From the NCBI GenBank assembly GCA_003220685.1, contig QHTE01000054.1, positions 1 through 64,000 of the forward strand: a stretch of DNA of 64,000 nt, read 5' to 3'. The first letter of the stretch is position 1. Each line of letters starts with the position of its first letter. This DNA comes from Candidatus Rokuibacteriota bacterium (GTDB taxonomy: Bacteria > Methylomirabilota > Methylomirabilia > Rokubacteriales > CSP1-6). Positions 45,387-53,562 of the stretch are shown here, one piece after another. The translations under genes and the position numbers were made by a program. Below the pieces are notes generated by a model. That model was not told the origin of the DNA, did not search any database, and saw nothing but the letters and a program-made list of their open reading frames with translations.

Positions 45387-46514
45387 TCAGTAGTCGTAGA
45401 GACGCTCGAGCGTGATTCCCTGACGCGCCAGGTCGGCGAGCACCGTGGGCAACGACTCCACGGCCACTTTCACGGCGATGCGCGTCGCGCCCGGGTTGGT
45501 CAGGAGCGGCTCCTTCAGCAAGACCTCACCCGTCGCGAGCCGAAAATCGAGAGCGCTCGGCGCGATCGCGGTCAGGAGGATCTCGTCGTTCCCGGCGAAT
45601 TCGCGGAACCGCACGCCTTGCTTCGCCAGCCCGGCGACCGTCGGCGTGTACGCTTCGAATCGCGGCAGCGTGACGATGTAGGACCGGTCGCCGACGGTCT
45701 TGATCTTGCGGAGCCGGTCGTCCTCGAAGATCCGGTCGGACGCGGCGTCGATCCAGGCGTGGATCACCAGATCCTCAGGCTTTGTGACGTTGTCGGCGCC
45801 GAGGCGAATGACCCCGGCGTAGGTGGCCAGTAGCGCGTACTCGGCGCTCAGCGCGAATCGCCGCTCCCACTTGCGGACGACGTCGAGCCCCCAGAGCGGC
45901 GTCTCTTTCCAGAGCGCCTCGAGCCGCGCGGCGAACGGGAAGTCGTACCACGGCACCGTGTGCATGAACTCGGCGTACTGGCGAGCGGTCTTGCGCGCGA
46001 ACACGTCCTCTTCGGTGTGGTAGAAGCCGATGCTCTCCGTGACCACGCCGACCGTGTTCTCGTAGGCGCCCTTGACGGTGTTGTCGAGCGTGAAGCCGAG
46101 CCCGGTCAATCCCAGGATCAGGTGCGCGCGCGCGTCGAACGGATAGACGCGCTTGGTGCCCCCGCACGCGCTCGCGTAATAGCGCCAGTACTGCCTGATC
46201 GCGGCGAAGTACGGGAAGCGGCTCGGCGCACGCGACTTGACGAACGTCGCGTACTCCTCGGCGCTGAAGACCACGTACCACGCGGGCAGAGTGAGGAAGG
46301 TCGAGGATCCTTCGCGGAGATAGCCGGCCACGTCGGCGGTGGCGCGCACGACTTCCGGCGGTCGGGCGCGCGGCTGGATTCGAACGCTGAAGCAGTGCTC
46401 GCCGATGAACCGCGCCGGCAGCGCGACGGCGATCAGGCCGAGCACGGCCACCGTCGCGACCGCGAGCACGGCGAGCGTCCTGATGCGTCGCCGGGGTCGA
46501 GGCCGACGCGCCAC
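45387..46514 (-). CDS. Membrane-anchored protein of unknown function
   Basis: 375 aa from GTG at 46514. The start is basic (ARRPRPRRRIR) followed by one membrane helix (TLAVLAVATVAVLGLIAVAL), so the body is periplasmic. The rest is rich in aromatic residues (YFAAIRQYWRYYASACGG, TESIGFYHTEEDVFARK) with no repeat or motif I recognise. It might be an orphan related to DUF-type periplasmic proteins. It is convergent with the APH-type kinase and ends the ordinary gene region; 287 nt without genes follow before the accessory part. Confidence 0.75.
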   Translation of the reverse strand: MARRPRPRRRIRTLAVLAVATVAVLGLIAVALPARFIGEHCFSVRIQPRARPPEVVRATADVAGYLREGSSTFLTLPAWYVVFSAEEYATFVKSRAPSRFPYFAAIRQYWRYYASACGGTKRVYPFDARAHLILGLTGLGFTLDNTVKGAYENTVGVVTESIGFYHTEEDVFARKTARQYAEFMHTVPWYDFPFAARLEALWKETPLWGLDVVRKWERRFALSAEYALLATYAGVIRLGADNVTKPEDLVIHAWIDAASDRIFEDDRLRKIKTVGDRSYIVTLPRFEAYTPTVAGLAKQGVRFREFAGNDEILLTAIAPSALDFRLATGEVLLKEPLLTNPGATRIAVKVAVESLPTVLADLARQGITLERLYDY

Positions 46515-46801
46515 TACTAAGGTCTGTCTCCTCCGAGTTGATGCTGACGGAGTGTCTTATATCACGGCCGCGCGGTGGGCGGCGGGTGTTGTTGGTCTGC
46601 GGTGACGGCCAATGGCGGGTGAAACGCGAAGGGATACAACTCACACGAACCGGGTGGCGGCGGTCGCCGAGAGAGCGCCGAAATCGAATCGGAGGAATCT
46701 GAACGACTGCGCGCTTTGAACTGGAGGGGGCTCGCTAAACGTCGCGCAAGCGGCCAGACTAGGGCCATGGCTCAGAACCACAGTGGGCGCGTCTATGTTG
46801 A
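46515..46801. other. Gene-free stretch before accessory region
   Basis: 287 nt with only short antisense frames. Nothing convincing is seen: no RNA gene, no strong hairpin and no repeated element. It marks the change from dense operons to small accessory genes. Confidence 0.5.
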
Positions 46802-46963
46802 CTACCGGCCGAGGGTGCCGAAGGAGTGGTCCGTGGAGCGGACGCTGAAGTCCTCGCCCTGATCCACACCCATATTCCTGCTGCCGGCGAAGACCATGTG
46901 GTCAAAGCGCCGCTTCAGCGCCTTCAGCAGGTCTTCGGGGGGAACGAGGTCGAGGTCGGTCAT
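46802..46963 (-). CDS. Family A small protein, copy 1 (53 aa)
   Basis: 53 aa from ATG at 46963: MTDLDLVPPEDLLKALKRRF then DHMVFAGSRNMGVDQGEDFS and a closing DHSFGTLGR. Copies 2 (50765-50926) and 3 (60626-60784) have the same start, the same helix DLLKA(L/I)KRR and a DH(M)VF core, with identical or near-identical length. It is not listed among known families I can recognise, though small phage proteins with a similar ELxxRFDHxVFAG core exist. The gene follows the SLBB-domain gene on the same strand. An inverted repeat is 21 nt upstream. Confidence 0.7.
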   Translation of the reverse strand: MTDLDLVPPEDLLKALKRRFDHMVFAGSRNMGVDQGEDFSVRSTDHSFGTLGR

Positions 46964-46983
46964 TTTCCGCCTAAAAACCAGTA

Positions 46984-46998
46984 CTACGACTGTCATGG
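46984..46998. promoter_or_regulatory. Imperfect CTACGA-N3-TCGTAG element before family A copy 1
   Basis: CTACGA-CTG-TCATGG lies about 21 nt upstream of the A1 start. It matches the A2 and A3 elements at 10 of 12 arm positions. See 50928-50942 for the perfect form. Confidence 0.4.
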
Positions 46999-47046
46999 TG
47001 GTAGGCGGTGCGAGAGGCGTTGCGACGATTGATAGGTCGCCTGGGA

Positions 47047-47337
47047 TCATGGGGCAAGGATGATGGCGTTATTGAACGTGTCGCAGACCTCTTCGGATTG
47101 AGTCCGGCAAAGATCCAGTACCGACTGGAGTTCCTCGCGTGAATAGGATCCTATGCGTCGAACAGAGCCGTGCTCGCCCCGGACCAAAACGATGAACCGG
47201 CCGCCAGGTGGAACTACCGGCAACTCATAGCGGCCAGGCATGACAGGCCTAGCCACTTCTCCGATCACCGTGATCTGCGCTCTGGCCGGGCCGGCCAATC
47301 CCAGGATCACCAGAAACGATAGAGCCATCATCCGCAT
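47047..47337 (-). CDS. Small secreted SLBB-like protein
   Basis: 96 aa from ATG at 47337 behind AGGAGGGG. Residues 1-20 are a signal peptide (MRMMALSFLVILGLAGPARA). The mature part starts QITVIGEVARPVMPGRYELP, which resembles the SLBB domain of polysaccharide export proteins, followed by SYSREELQSVLDLC with a pair of Cys (DLCRTQSEEVCDTF). The usual polysaccharide-export N-terminal domain is absent here, but a protein with that domain alone is encoded at 60853. So it is a single-domain variant, in the periplasm. Confidence 0.65.
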   Translation of the reverse strand: MRMMALSFLVILGLAGPARAQITVIGEVARPVMPGRYELPVVPPGGRFIVLVRGEHGSVRRIGSYSREELQSVLDLCRTQSEEVCDTFNNAIILAP

Positions 47338-47399
47338 TGGAGTTTCCCCTCCTAGTCGACCTCGCCGCCAACTACTGTAGCGCGGCTGGTCGGCCTAGG

Positions 47400-48071
47400 C
47401 TACCAGGGACCTGGGCCTCCAGGCTCACCCGGACCTGGATCCGTCGGAGGATTCGGCTGAGTGGGACTGACGTCCGTCCTGCCGAAAATGCCGCCATTGG
47501 CCATGTCGGCGAAGCTGCGGGCCGCAGGCCCAAACGCCGCCGAGTTCTGGCCGTGGTTCACGACCGGGGTATCAATCGACAGCATCCCGATCGGCTGAGG
47601 ACCGCCGACCATGGTGATCGTGAGATTTGCGGTCTCTTTCTTGCCGAACGTAAGGGCCGCCTGCAGGAATGCCTCGATCTCCTCGGTGGTGTGGACTCTA
47701 GGTGCCGGCGACTGGTACCCGAACGGCACCATCCCCTCGTTCCACTCCTTGATGCCCTCGAACTCCTGCTCTTCTGTTTTCGTCAACGCGCTCGCGGCCG
47801 GAGCGGGGGTGACGGTGGGATTCAAGCCGAAGAGGTCGTTGAGCGCATAGCTCAGGACCGCCTTCGAGAAGCTGCTGCTGCTCATCGACTCCATGAGGTC
47901 GAAAAACGCCTGCGGGTTAGTGTTCAGCATCCCCAGGATGCTCGCAATAGCGGCGTCCTTGGCGGCAATCTGGGCCGCGATAGAGGCGTTGTAGGCCGAT
48001 AGCACATTCTGCATGTGCCACGCCCCCAACTCCGGCGTAAACGGCTGGGTCGGGGAAGTGACTAGTTGCAT
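47400..48071 (-). CDS. Family D-position protein, copy 1 (unknown, phage-module-like)
   Basis: 223 aa from ATG at 48071, behind AAAGGAGG. No signal peptide. An Ala-rich helical start (AYNASIAAQIAAKDAAIASI), central TTEEIEAFLQAALTFGKKE, and a disordered Pro/Gly tail. The gene at 51375 occupies the same place relative to family C and is similar in make-up (ending in TTQEEFEAEAQAAMNFGP), though overall identity is low. The position just before a C-family gene in both modules suggests a paired function, perhaps structural. Separated from C1 here by the IS insertion. Confidence 0.65.
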   Translation of the reverse strand: MQLVTSPTQPFTPELGAWHMQNVLSAYNASIAAQIAAKDAAIASILGMLNTNPQAFFDLMESMSSSSFSKAVLSYALNDLFGLNPTVTPAPAASALTKTEEQEFEGIKEWNEGMVPFGYQSPAPRVHTTEEIEAFLQAALTFGKKETANLTITMVGGPQPIGMLSIDTPVVNHGQNSAAFGPAARSFADMANGGIFGRTDVSPTQPNPPTDPGPGEPGGPGPW

Positions 48072-48092
48072 GGCCGGCCTCCTTTGGCTTAG

Positions 48093-48107
48093 CAGGCTGC
48101 TGACAAA
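48093..48107. repeat. IS left terminal inverted repeat
   Basis: CAGGCTGCTGACAAA, matching the complement of 49451-49465 exactly. Confidence 0.85.
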
Positions 48108-48181
48108 GTCGACTCAAGGTGATTTTGTTGAACGCACCGCCGCGGGTCTGCCGTAGTGTGGAGAAGCGGAGGTGGCCACCG

Positions 48182-49336
48182 ATGATGGGAGAGGCGAATC
48201 CGCAGCGGGCGTTCTTCTACAACATCTCGCTGGAAACCTTCGTGCCCGCGGACCATCCGCTCCGCGCGATTCGCCCCCTCATCGAGGACCGCGCGATCCG
48301 CCGCGCCTGTCGTGATCTCTACGCGCCCATCGGGCGGCCGTCGATTCCGCCGGAGCAGTTGTTCCTGGCGTTGGTCGGCGGCTACCTCTTGGGCGTCGCC
48401 AGCGACCGGAAGCTCGTGATGGAGCTGCAGTGCAACATGGCGCTGCGCTGGTTTGTGGGGCTCAATCTCGACGAGCAACCGTGGGACGCCTCGACGTTCA
48501 GTCAGAATCGACGTCGGCGCTTCGACGAGTCCGGCGTCCTGGAGCGCCGGTTCGACGAAACAGTGAAGCGGGCGATGGCCGAGGGGCTGGTGAGTCGGCA
48601 CGTCAGCGCCGACGGCACGCTCGTCCGGGCCAACGCCAGCTACAAGAGTTTCGTGCCGATCGAAGTCGCGCTGGCCCCGGAGGAATACAAGCGCCGGCTG
48701 CGGGCGCAGGATCGCTCGGATCCCGAGGGACCGCCGGACCCCGGCAACCGCGCCGTCAACTTCCGCGGCGAAAAGCGGGGCAATGCCACGCACCGCTCGA
48801 TGAGCGATCCGGATTGTCGGTTTGTCTCGAAGGGAACGTCCGGCACCGGCGCCTACCCCGGCTACGCGGTGAATGCGCTCATGGAGAATCGCCACCGAAT
48901 TCTCCTCGGCCTCGGCCCGGAAATCTTTCGCTCGTCGGCCTCGGAAACCACGGGCTGCCTCAGCCTGCTGCACCGAGCGAAGCGCCGCTTGGGCTTCCGG
49001 CCCACGACCCTTGGGGCCGACAAGGGGTTCTTCGCCGCCGCGTTCATCGACGCTTTGCTGGCCCGGGGGATCGCCCCCCACATCGCCGTCGACCGCGGGC
49101 GCCAGCGCGCGCATACGCGCGTCCGGATGCGACGGCGGAGCCTCGGCTACCAGCTCTCGCAGCGATGCCGAAAGCAGATCGAGGAGCTCTTTGGGGAGGG
49201 TAAGGACTGGCACGGGCTGCGGCGCTTCCGCCGCCGAGGGCTCGACCGCGTTCGCCAAGAGACGTACCTGATCGGCTGGGCGCTTAATCTCAAACGCTTG
49301 GCGAAGCTGATGACCCCACTGATCCAGCCAGTATGA
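48182..49336 (+). CDS. IS1182-family transposase
   Basis: 384 aa from ATG at 48182 (a second ATG is at 48185). The N-terminal DUF772-type region reads HPLRAIRPLIEDRAIRRACR and GRPSIPPEQLFLALVGGYLL. Catalytic residues are Asp in SADGTLVRANASYK near 147, Asp in GADKGFFAAAFIDALL near 280, and Glu in KQIEELFGEGKDWHG near 335, the DDE set. Complete, with no frameshift. It catalyses movement of the surrounding element. Confidence 0.93.
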   Translation: MMGEANPQRAFFYNISLETFVPADHPLRAIRPLIEDRAIRRACRDLYAPIGRPSIPPEQLFLALVGGYLLGVASDRKLVMELQCNMALRWFVGLNLDEQPWDASTFSQNRRRRFDESGVLERRFDETVKRAMAEGLVSRHVSADGTLVRANASYKSFVPIEVALAPEEYKRRLRAQDRSDPEGPPDPGNRAVNFRGEKRGNATHRSMSDPDCRFVSKGTSGTGAYPGYAVNALMENRHRILLGLGPEIFRSSASETTGCLSLLHRAKRRLGFRPTTLGADKGFFAAAFIDALLARGIAPHIAVDRGRQRAHTRVRMRRRSLGYQLSQRCRKQIEELFGEGKDWHGLRRFRRRGLDRVRQETYLIGWALNLKRLAKLMTPLIQPV

Positions 49337-49450
49337 CGGCGTGGTCCCCGCCCCCTCGGCCCCTACAAAGCAGCGCCGCGCAGCCGATGCCGCGCGGAAT
49401 CCGGGGGTTGACGATCTGATGTCGCGAACAAAAGCGGTTCTGACCATCAT

Positions 49451-49465
49451 TTTGTCAGCAGCCTG
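49451..49465. repeat. IS right terminal inverted repeat
   Basis: TTTGTCAGCAGCCTG, complement of the left end. Confidence 0.85.
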
Positions 49466-50272
49466 TTAGGCGTCGCCTCGGCTCAGAAGCGTGTCGACCG
49501 AGCCACCCTGGCCGGAGCCGACTGCTGGCGGCGTCCCGAAGTGACCAGCGGAGTTGGCCCACGTCTCGATGCTTGCGAGCCTCGACTCGATGTCGTCGAC
49601 GCGCTTGTCGGGATTCCCGAAGGTCGTGCCTGAGGACCCGCGTACGATGCCTTCCAGCATCCGGAGCCGATCGATCGTCATCATGCTGGGCGAATCGCCG
49701 GCCATGGTGGCGTAGAAGGCCCCGCACGCCTGATCCTTCGTGTACGGGTGCAGGCCGCCCTCAGGCAGTAGGGTGTCGACGTACGTGTAGTAGTCGAAGT
49801 TTCCAGCGTCATCGACAAAGCTGCAGTAGATCGCGTGGACGGCCCACGGCACGATCACGCCGGATGAACCGCGGGTGCGGCCGGTGCCTGGGTCGCTCGT
49901 GTTGAACGACGAGCCCGAGACGGTGGCCGACGCCTTCTGCTTCGCCGTCCAGGCCGTCCCCTGGCCTTCCTGGATCGTGAAAAGCTGACCGCCGGAGAGG
50001 TGGTACTGATCGAGCCGACTAAAATCCTTGATTGCAGCAAAGGCTTTAAGAGCAAGGCTGGCTCTGCCCCGCGCTAGCTCCGCCGTATTGATTGTCGGGA
50101 AAAGCCGCGAAGACGCCCGCGGTGAATCCGTACTGATTCTGGGCCCTTCCCATCGCGAGTTAGCCGCGAGGACGCCGGCTATAAAGGCCGCGTACTGTCG
50201 CTCTGTCGTGAGTCCAGGGCGCCGTTGGGTCGGAGCGATTGATCCGCGTGGCCAGCGCCCACTGCATCTCAT
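49466..50272 (-). pseudogene. Family C copy 1: chimeric or truncated gene
   Basis: The 3' 534 nt (49466-49999) are colinear and nearly identical with family C copy 2 (52137-52670), coding LSGGQLFTIQEGQGTAWTAK through the tail ETWANSAGHFGTPP. Upstream of 49999 similarity to C2 stops abruptly; the frame runs on through unrelated sequence (ERQYAAFIAGVLAANSRWEG, ELARGRASLALKAF) to a possible ATG at 50272 and beyond into an E-like segment. So the 5' end of C has been replaced. It may be an expressed chimera or a pseudogene; there is no good RBS before 50272. Confidence 0.65.
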
Positions 50273-50470
50273 GACGACACGAGCGTATCCAGCTTTAGGG
50301 CACGCGTCGATGGACGCACACGGGATCTTTTGGTACGTGATGACGCTTAGCCAGTGGCGATAGGCTCGACAATCCAGTGAGCGGCTACAGGGACCTTGAA
50401 ACAGTCAGTGAGATCGAAAGGGGGGATCGGGAACGGAGGGCTACGTCGACCCCGGAATCATCAGTATTCT

Positions 50471-50686
50471 CTACCTCGAACCTCGGCTATCGACCAAGCG
50501 CTCGAGGAGCTCGAGCTGCTCTCGCACCAGGGAGGCGCGTTCTTTTTCGCACTCCTTTAGAGCCTCCTTCAGATCGCGGACCTCGTCGCGGCCGGCCTTG
50601 CCCGCGATCAGCCGCAAACTCAAGGCCGCGATCAAGAGACTTGCGAGCGAGAAGCCCGCGGACACAACTAGTGACACCAACTCCAT
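50471..50686 (-). CDS. Family B copy 1: one-TM plus coiled-coil protein
   Basis: 71 aa from ATG at 50686 behind AAGGA. Residues 1-25 are a membrane helix (MELVSLVVSAGFSLASLLIA); residues 30-65 a charged coiled coil (AGRDEVRDLKEALKECEKER). Copy 2 at 54792-55007 is the same length and about three quarters identical. The topology resembles i-spanin/Rz-type or other small phage membrane proteins, although it could be any anchored coil. The upstream 60 nt are also similar between the two copies. Confidence 0.7.
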   Translation of the reverse strand: MELVSLVVSAGFSLASLLIAALSLRLIAGKAGRDEVRDLKEALKECEKERASLVREQLELLERLVDSRGSR

Positions 50687-50764
50687 CAAAGGGTCCTTGA
50701 CGCTCGCAGAATCGCGATGCCATGCGGAAGGACTTCACCAACTGGAGTGGGCTGTCTAGGTCGA

Positions 50765-50926
50765 TTACTCGCCTAGCGTGGCGAAGGCGTGATCGGAGTA
50801 GCGAATCGTGTAATCCTCGCCCCGGTCCCCGCCCATGTCCTTGATGCCGGCGAAGACCATGTGGTCGAAGCGCCGCTTCAGCGCTTTCAGGAGGTCTTCG
50901 GTGGGGATGAGGTCGAGGTCGGTCAT
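50765..50926 (-). CDS. Family A small protein, copy 2 (53 aa)
   Basis: 53 aa from ATG at 50926: MTDLDLIPTEDLLKALKRRF, DHMVFAGIKDMGGDRGEDYT and a closing SDHAFATLGE. About 70 percent identical to copy 1 by eye. There is no Shine-Dalgarno: a perfect inverted repeat (50928-50942) sits 1 nt from the ATG. Highly charged, helical start, no signal peptide. Confidence 0.72.
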   Translation of the reverse strand: MTDLDLIPTEDLLKALKRRFDHMVFAGIKDMGGDRGEDYTIRYSDHAFATLGE

Positions 50927-50927
50927 A

Positions 50928-50942
50928 CTACGACCATCGTAG
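50928..50942. promoter_or_regulatory. CTACGA-CCA-TCGTAG inverted repeat abutting family A start
   Basis: A perfect 6-bp arm palindrome with 3-nt centre, adjacent to the ATG of A2. Related elements abut A3 (60785-60799), precede A1 (46984-46998), and lie after the stop of C3 (52851-52865). It could be a protein-binding operator or, in RNA, a short hairpin over the translation start. Confidence 0.5.
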
Positions 50943-50983
50943 TGGTTACCAGGACATAAGTCACGAAACTTGTTGGCTCACGC

Positions 50984-51268
50984 TCAGAGCGCCCTGAGAG
51001 ATGGTTGCCACTCTGGAATTCCCCGCCTACAGGCTTCCGATGACTGGTTCCCTTCGCAATGACATGTCCACACTAATATCTCCATCATCCTCAGGGAAAG
51101 GTCTTTGGGGACCCCGGCTTCCAGACCTGGGCGTACGATGTTCGCCGCTCGCTGCTCACAAGACAGATATGGTTGGCCCAGGCGCTGTTCGCCGCTAACC
51201 TGCCGGCTGGCCGGGATTATCAAGCTCATGATGATAAGAGCCTGGACAACCGGATGGTTGAACCACAT
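50984..51268 (-). CDS. Small secreted protein, unknown
   Basis: 94 aa from ATG at 51268. Hydrophobic N-terminus (VVQALIIMSLIIPASRQ) is a signal peptide or anchor. The mature part has four Cys (SCEQRAAN, TCHCEG, EACRRG), a pattern compatible with two disulfides. No family recognised. It lies between A2 and the family D2 gene, all on the minus strand, in a lower-GC part. Confidence 0.5.
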   Translation of the reverse strand: MWFNHPVVQALIIMSLIIPASRQVSGEQRLGQPYLSCEQRAANIVRPGLEAGVPKDLSLRMMEILVWTCHCEGNQSSEACRRGIPEWQPSLRAL

Positions 51269-51374
51269 GCAGCCACCCCCAGCTTCTCTCGACGCACAGC
51301 GTTGAATGGAGTACGGGCCGCTAGCCTAACACGGCCCACACCCCTATTGCTCTCAGTTTTACAGAACCGGATCT

Positions 51375-52115
51375 TCACTCGATGGTGTTGCCGCCGGAAT
51401 CGGTGATCGACCCGACGTTCGTCGTGTTGACCGCAGACTGTCCTATGGTCTGACCGAGCGAGTTAGTGATGTTCCCGCTCGAATCAATCGTCGCGAAGTT
51501 GCCCTCGTTTGTTGGGCTGGTTCCACCCCAGCCAGCGCCCGGGTTTGAGGTTTGTGGTCCGAAATTCATTGCCGCCTGTGCTTCGGCTTCGAACTCTTCC
51601 TGGGTCGTCACGCCAGTCAGCGATATCCTTAGGGTCTTCGTGAGGTCTTCTTTTCTCTGCTCCTGCTCAATGCGCTGTTCCGCCAGGATAGCCGCTACCC
51701 TGCCACGGATCTGCATCTGTTCGCCCCTCGTTCGAGGGCTACCGTTGGAGTTTTGGGATATGAGCCCCTCGATCGTGGCCAGAGCAGTCTTCCCCGCCAA
51801 TTCCACTTCATCGTTCGACAAAGGACCGCCCTTGGGGCTCTGCGATTGTGCGATAGTCGCGGCGGCGCCTCTGGCGATAGAGGCTATCCCTTGGGCGACG
51901 CTTTCCACGTTCACCATCGTCATTGGGGCTTGGGCCGGGGCCGCCATAGTGCCGTAGGTCAACATGTTGCTCAGTGAATTGAGGAAGCTGCCCATGATTC
52001 CGATCATTCCACGCGCTGGTCCTAGGCTTCGTCCCGCGTCCCCCTCCGGGATATTGCCACCCCAAAAGGCTCCCTCGCCGAGCATCCCTGCTTCGAAACT
52101 CGCCGGATTTCCCAT
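51375..52115 (-). CDS. Family D-position protein, copy 2 (unknown, phage-module-like)
   Basis: 246 aa from ATG at 52115 behind AGAGGGGG. No signal peptide. Ala- and Gly-rich start, helical middle (RGRVAAILAEQRIEQEQRKE), then TTQEEFEAEAQAAMNFGP, and a low-complexity Asn/Thr/Ser tail (SLGQTIGQSAVNTTNVGS). It directly precedes the C-family gene cluster's end, as D1 precedes C1, so both sites have D next to C. The length and composition suit a structural or tail-assembly protein but no homology is claimed. Confidence 0.65.
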   Translation of the reverse strand: MGNPASFEAGMLGEGAFWGGNIPEGDAGRSLGPARGMIGIMGSFLNSLSNMLTYGTMAAPAQAPMTMVNVESVAQGIASIARGAAATIAQSQSPKGGPLSNDEVELAGKTALATIEGLISQNSNGSPRTRGEQMQIRGRVAAILAEQRIEQEQRKEDLTKTLRISLTGVTTQEEFEAEAQAAMNFGPQTSNPGAGWGGTSPTNEGNFATIDSSGNITNSLGQTIGQSAVNTTNVGSITDSGGNTIE

Positions 52116-52136
52116 AGAGGCCCCCTCTCTTTTTTG

Positions 52137-52790
52137 TTAGGCGTCGCCTCGGCTCAGCAACGTGTCGACCGCCCCGCCCTGACCGGAGCCGACCACTGGG
52201 GGCGTTCCAAAGTGACCTGCCGAGTTCGCCCAGGTCTCGATGGCTGCCATCCTGGTCTCGATGTCGTCGACTCGCTTGTCGGGGTTCCCGAAAGTCGTGC
52301 CCGAAGATCCGCGCACGATGCCCTCCAGCATCCGGAGCCGATCGATCGTCATCATGCTTGGTGAGTCGCCGGCCATGGTGGCGTAGAATGCGCCGCACAT
52401 CGGATCCTTTGTGTACGGGTGTAGCCCGCCCTCAGGCAGTAGGGTGTCGACGTACGTGTAGTAATCGAAGTTCCCGGCATCGTCGACCAGGCTGCAGTAG
52501 ATCGTGTGGACGGCCCACGGCACGATGACGCCGGATGAACCGCGGGTGCGGCCGGTGCCCGGGTCGCTCGTATTGAACGAGGATCCGGAGACGGTGGCCG
52601 TCGCCTTCTGCTTCGCCGTCCAGGCCGTTCCCTGGCCTTCCTGGATCGTGAAAAGCTGACCGCCGGAGAGTTGGATCGTCGCGCCCCGCTTGAACTGCTG
52701 GGCCGACGAGAACACGAGCTTGGTCGAGCCGCTCACCGTGTCGACGGTGCCGCTGCCCGCCACGAGATCCCGAAGAGTCTTGGCCGCCAT
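52137..52790 (-). CDS. Family C copy 2: beta-domain plus coiled-coil protein
   Basis: 217 aa from ATG at 52790 behind TAGGAGGCGCCA. N-terminal GSGTVDTVSGSTKLVFSSAQ...FKRGATIQLSGGQ resembles the GTGTVxxTxGSxxV beta module common in phage structural proteins. A conserved middle follows (VDDAGNFDYYTYVDTLLPEG), then MTIDRLRMLEGIVRG and a heptad-like RVDDIETRMAAIETWANSAG, ending GHFGTPPVVGSGQGG. No signal peptide. The 3' 534 nt are duplicated in C1. Confidence 0.75.
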   Translation of the reverse strand: MAAKTLRDLVAGSGTVDTVSGSTKLVFSSAQQFKRGATIQLSGGQLFTIQEGQGTAWTAKQKATATVSGSSFNTSDPGTGRTRGSSGVIVPWAVHTIYCSLVDDAGNFDYYTYVDTLLPEGGLHPYTKDPMCGAFYATMAGDSPSMMTIDRLRMLEGIVRGSSGTTFGNPDKRVDDIETRMAAIETWANSAGHFGTPPVVGSGQGGAVDTLLSRGDA

Positions 52791-52850
52791 TGGCGCCTCC
52801 TATCAAGGACGCTCGGCCCCTAAGGGCCGGGTCGTCGTCAAGTCAGTCTG

Positions 52851-52865
52851 CTACGACCGGCGTAG
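52851..52865. promoter_or_regulatory. CTACGACCGGCGTAG element after family C copy 3
   Basis: Same outer bases as the family A element (CTACGACC..CGTAG), differing in two central bases. It sits between C3's stop (52866) and C2's start (52790). Could act as a short terminator or binding site. Confidence 0.4.
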
Positions 52866-53531
52866 TTACGCCGGGTCGCCGTTGTCGAGGAACTGCTGCT
52901 CGGTCCAGGCCGTGGTCGAGGTCACGCCTGGAGGCGTCCCGAAGTGACCGGTCGAGTTCGCCCATACCTCGAGAAGCCGAACCCGCTCCTCGAGCGCGTT
53001 CAGGCGGAAGTCCTGCGAGAGCGAGCCCGACGCCCGGCCAGCGCGCAGCACACCCTCGAGGCGCCGCACTCTCATGTTGATGTCCGGAATGATCTGGGCG
53101 ACGTCCTTGCCGGTCTTGAACGAGCCCATCAGCTTGTCGAAGTTGTACGGGTGAACCCCGTTCTCCGGCGCTAAAGTGTCGACGTAGATGTAGCAGTCCG
53201 GATTGCCGGCGTCGTCGACCATCGACTGGTAGGAGAAGTGAACGGCGTTCGGGATCAGCCAGCCCGAGGATCCGCGGGACCGGCCGGTGCCGTTGTCGGA
53301 CATCGAGAAGGAGCGGCCCGCGGCGCCCGCGGCGGCAGGCTGGACGGTCGTCCACGAAGTGCCCGAGCCCTGGTCGATCGTCAGCTTCTCGGTGCCGGAG
53401 CCGTCCGAGATGTAGATCGTGGCGCCCGGCTTGAAGGTCTGGGCCGACGAGAACGTGAGGACCCGCGAGCCCGCCGTGGTCGTGACGGTGCCGGAGCCCG
53501 CGATCAGGTTGCGCGCTGTCTTGGTTGCCAT
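52866..53531 (-). CDS. Family C copy 3
   Basis: 221 aa from ATG at 53531 (MATKTARNLIAGSGTVTTTA). Beta module SRVLTFSSAQTFKPGATIYI, central VDDAGNPDCYIYVDTLAPEN, then RVRRLEGVLRAGRASGSLSQ, and coiled tail LNALEERVRLLEVWANSTGH ending FGTPPGVTSTTAWTEQQF. Clearly a paralogue of C2 and C4; the MVDDAGNPD and WANSxGHFGxPP blocks are nearly invariant across copies. RBS AAGGAG is present. Same strand as C2 and C4. Confidence 0.75.
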   Translation of the reverse strand: MATKTARNLIAGSGTVTTTAGSRVLTFSSAQTFKPGATIYISDGSGTEKLTIDQGSGTSWTTVQPAAAGAAGRSFSMSDNGTGRSRGSSGWLIPNAVHFSYQSMVDDAGNPDCYIYVDTLAPENGVHPYNFDKLMGSFKTGKDVAQIIPDINMRVRRLEGVLRAGRASGSLSQDFRLNALEERVRLLEVWANSTGHFGTPPGVTSTTAWTEQQFLDNGDPA

Positions 53532-53562
53532 GGTGTGTTCTGACTCCTTGGGGACCGGCGCT

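Larger units (their letters stand above)
48093..49465 (+). mobile_element. IS1182-family insertion sequence with 4-bp TTAG target duplication
   Basis: 1,373 bp bounded by 15-bp exact inverted repeats (CAGGCTGCTGACAAA at 48093-48107 and its complement at 49451-49465). TTAG precedes the left end (48089-48092) and follows the right end (49466-49469), fitting a 4-bp target duplication. It contains one full DDE transposase. The insertion site is the stop codon end of a family C gene, whose TAA (minus strand) is rebuilt by the duplicated TTAG. Transposase and ends look intact, so recent insertion is likely. Confidence 0.9.

Noticed and set aside
52790..53080. Plus-strand frames opposite C3
   Set aside because: Antisense shadows; C3 has paralogues in frame and a ribosome site.
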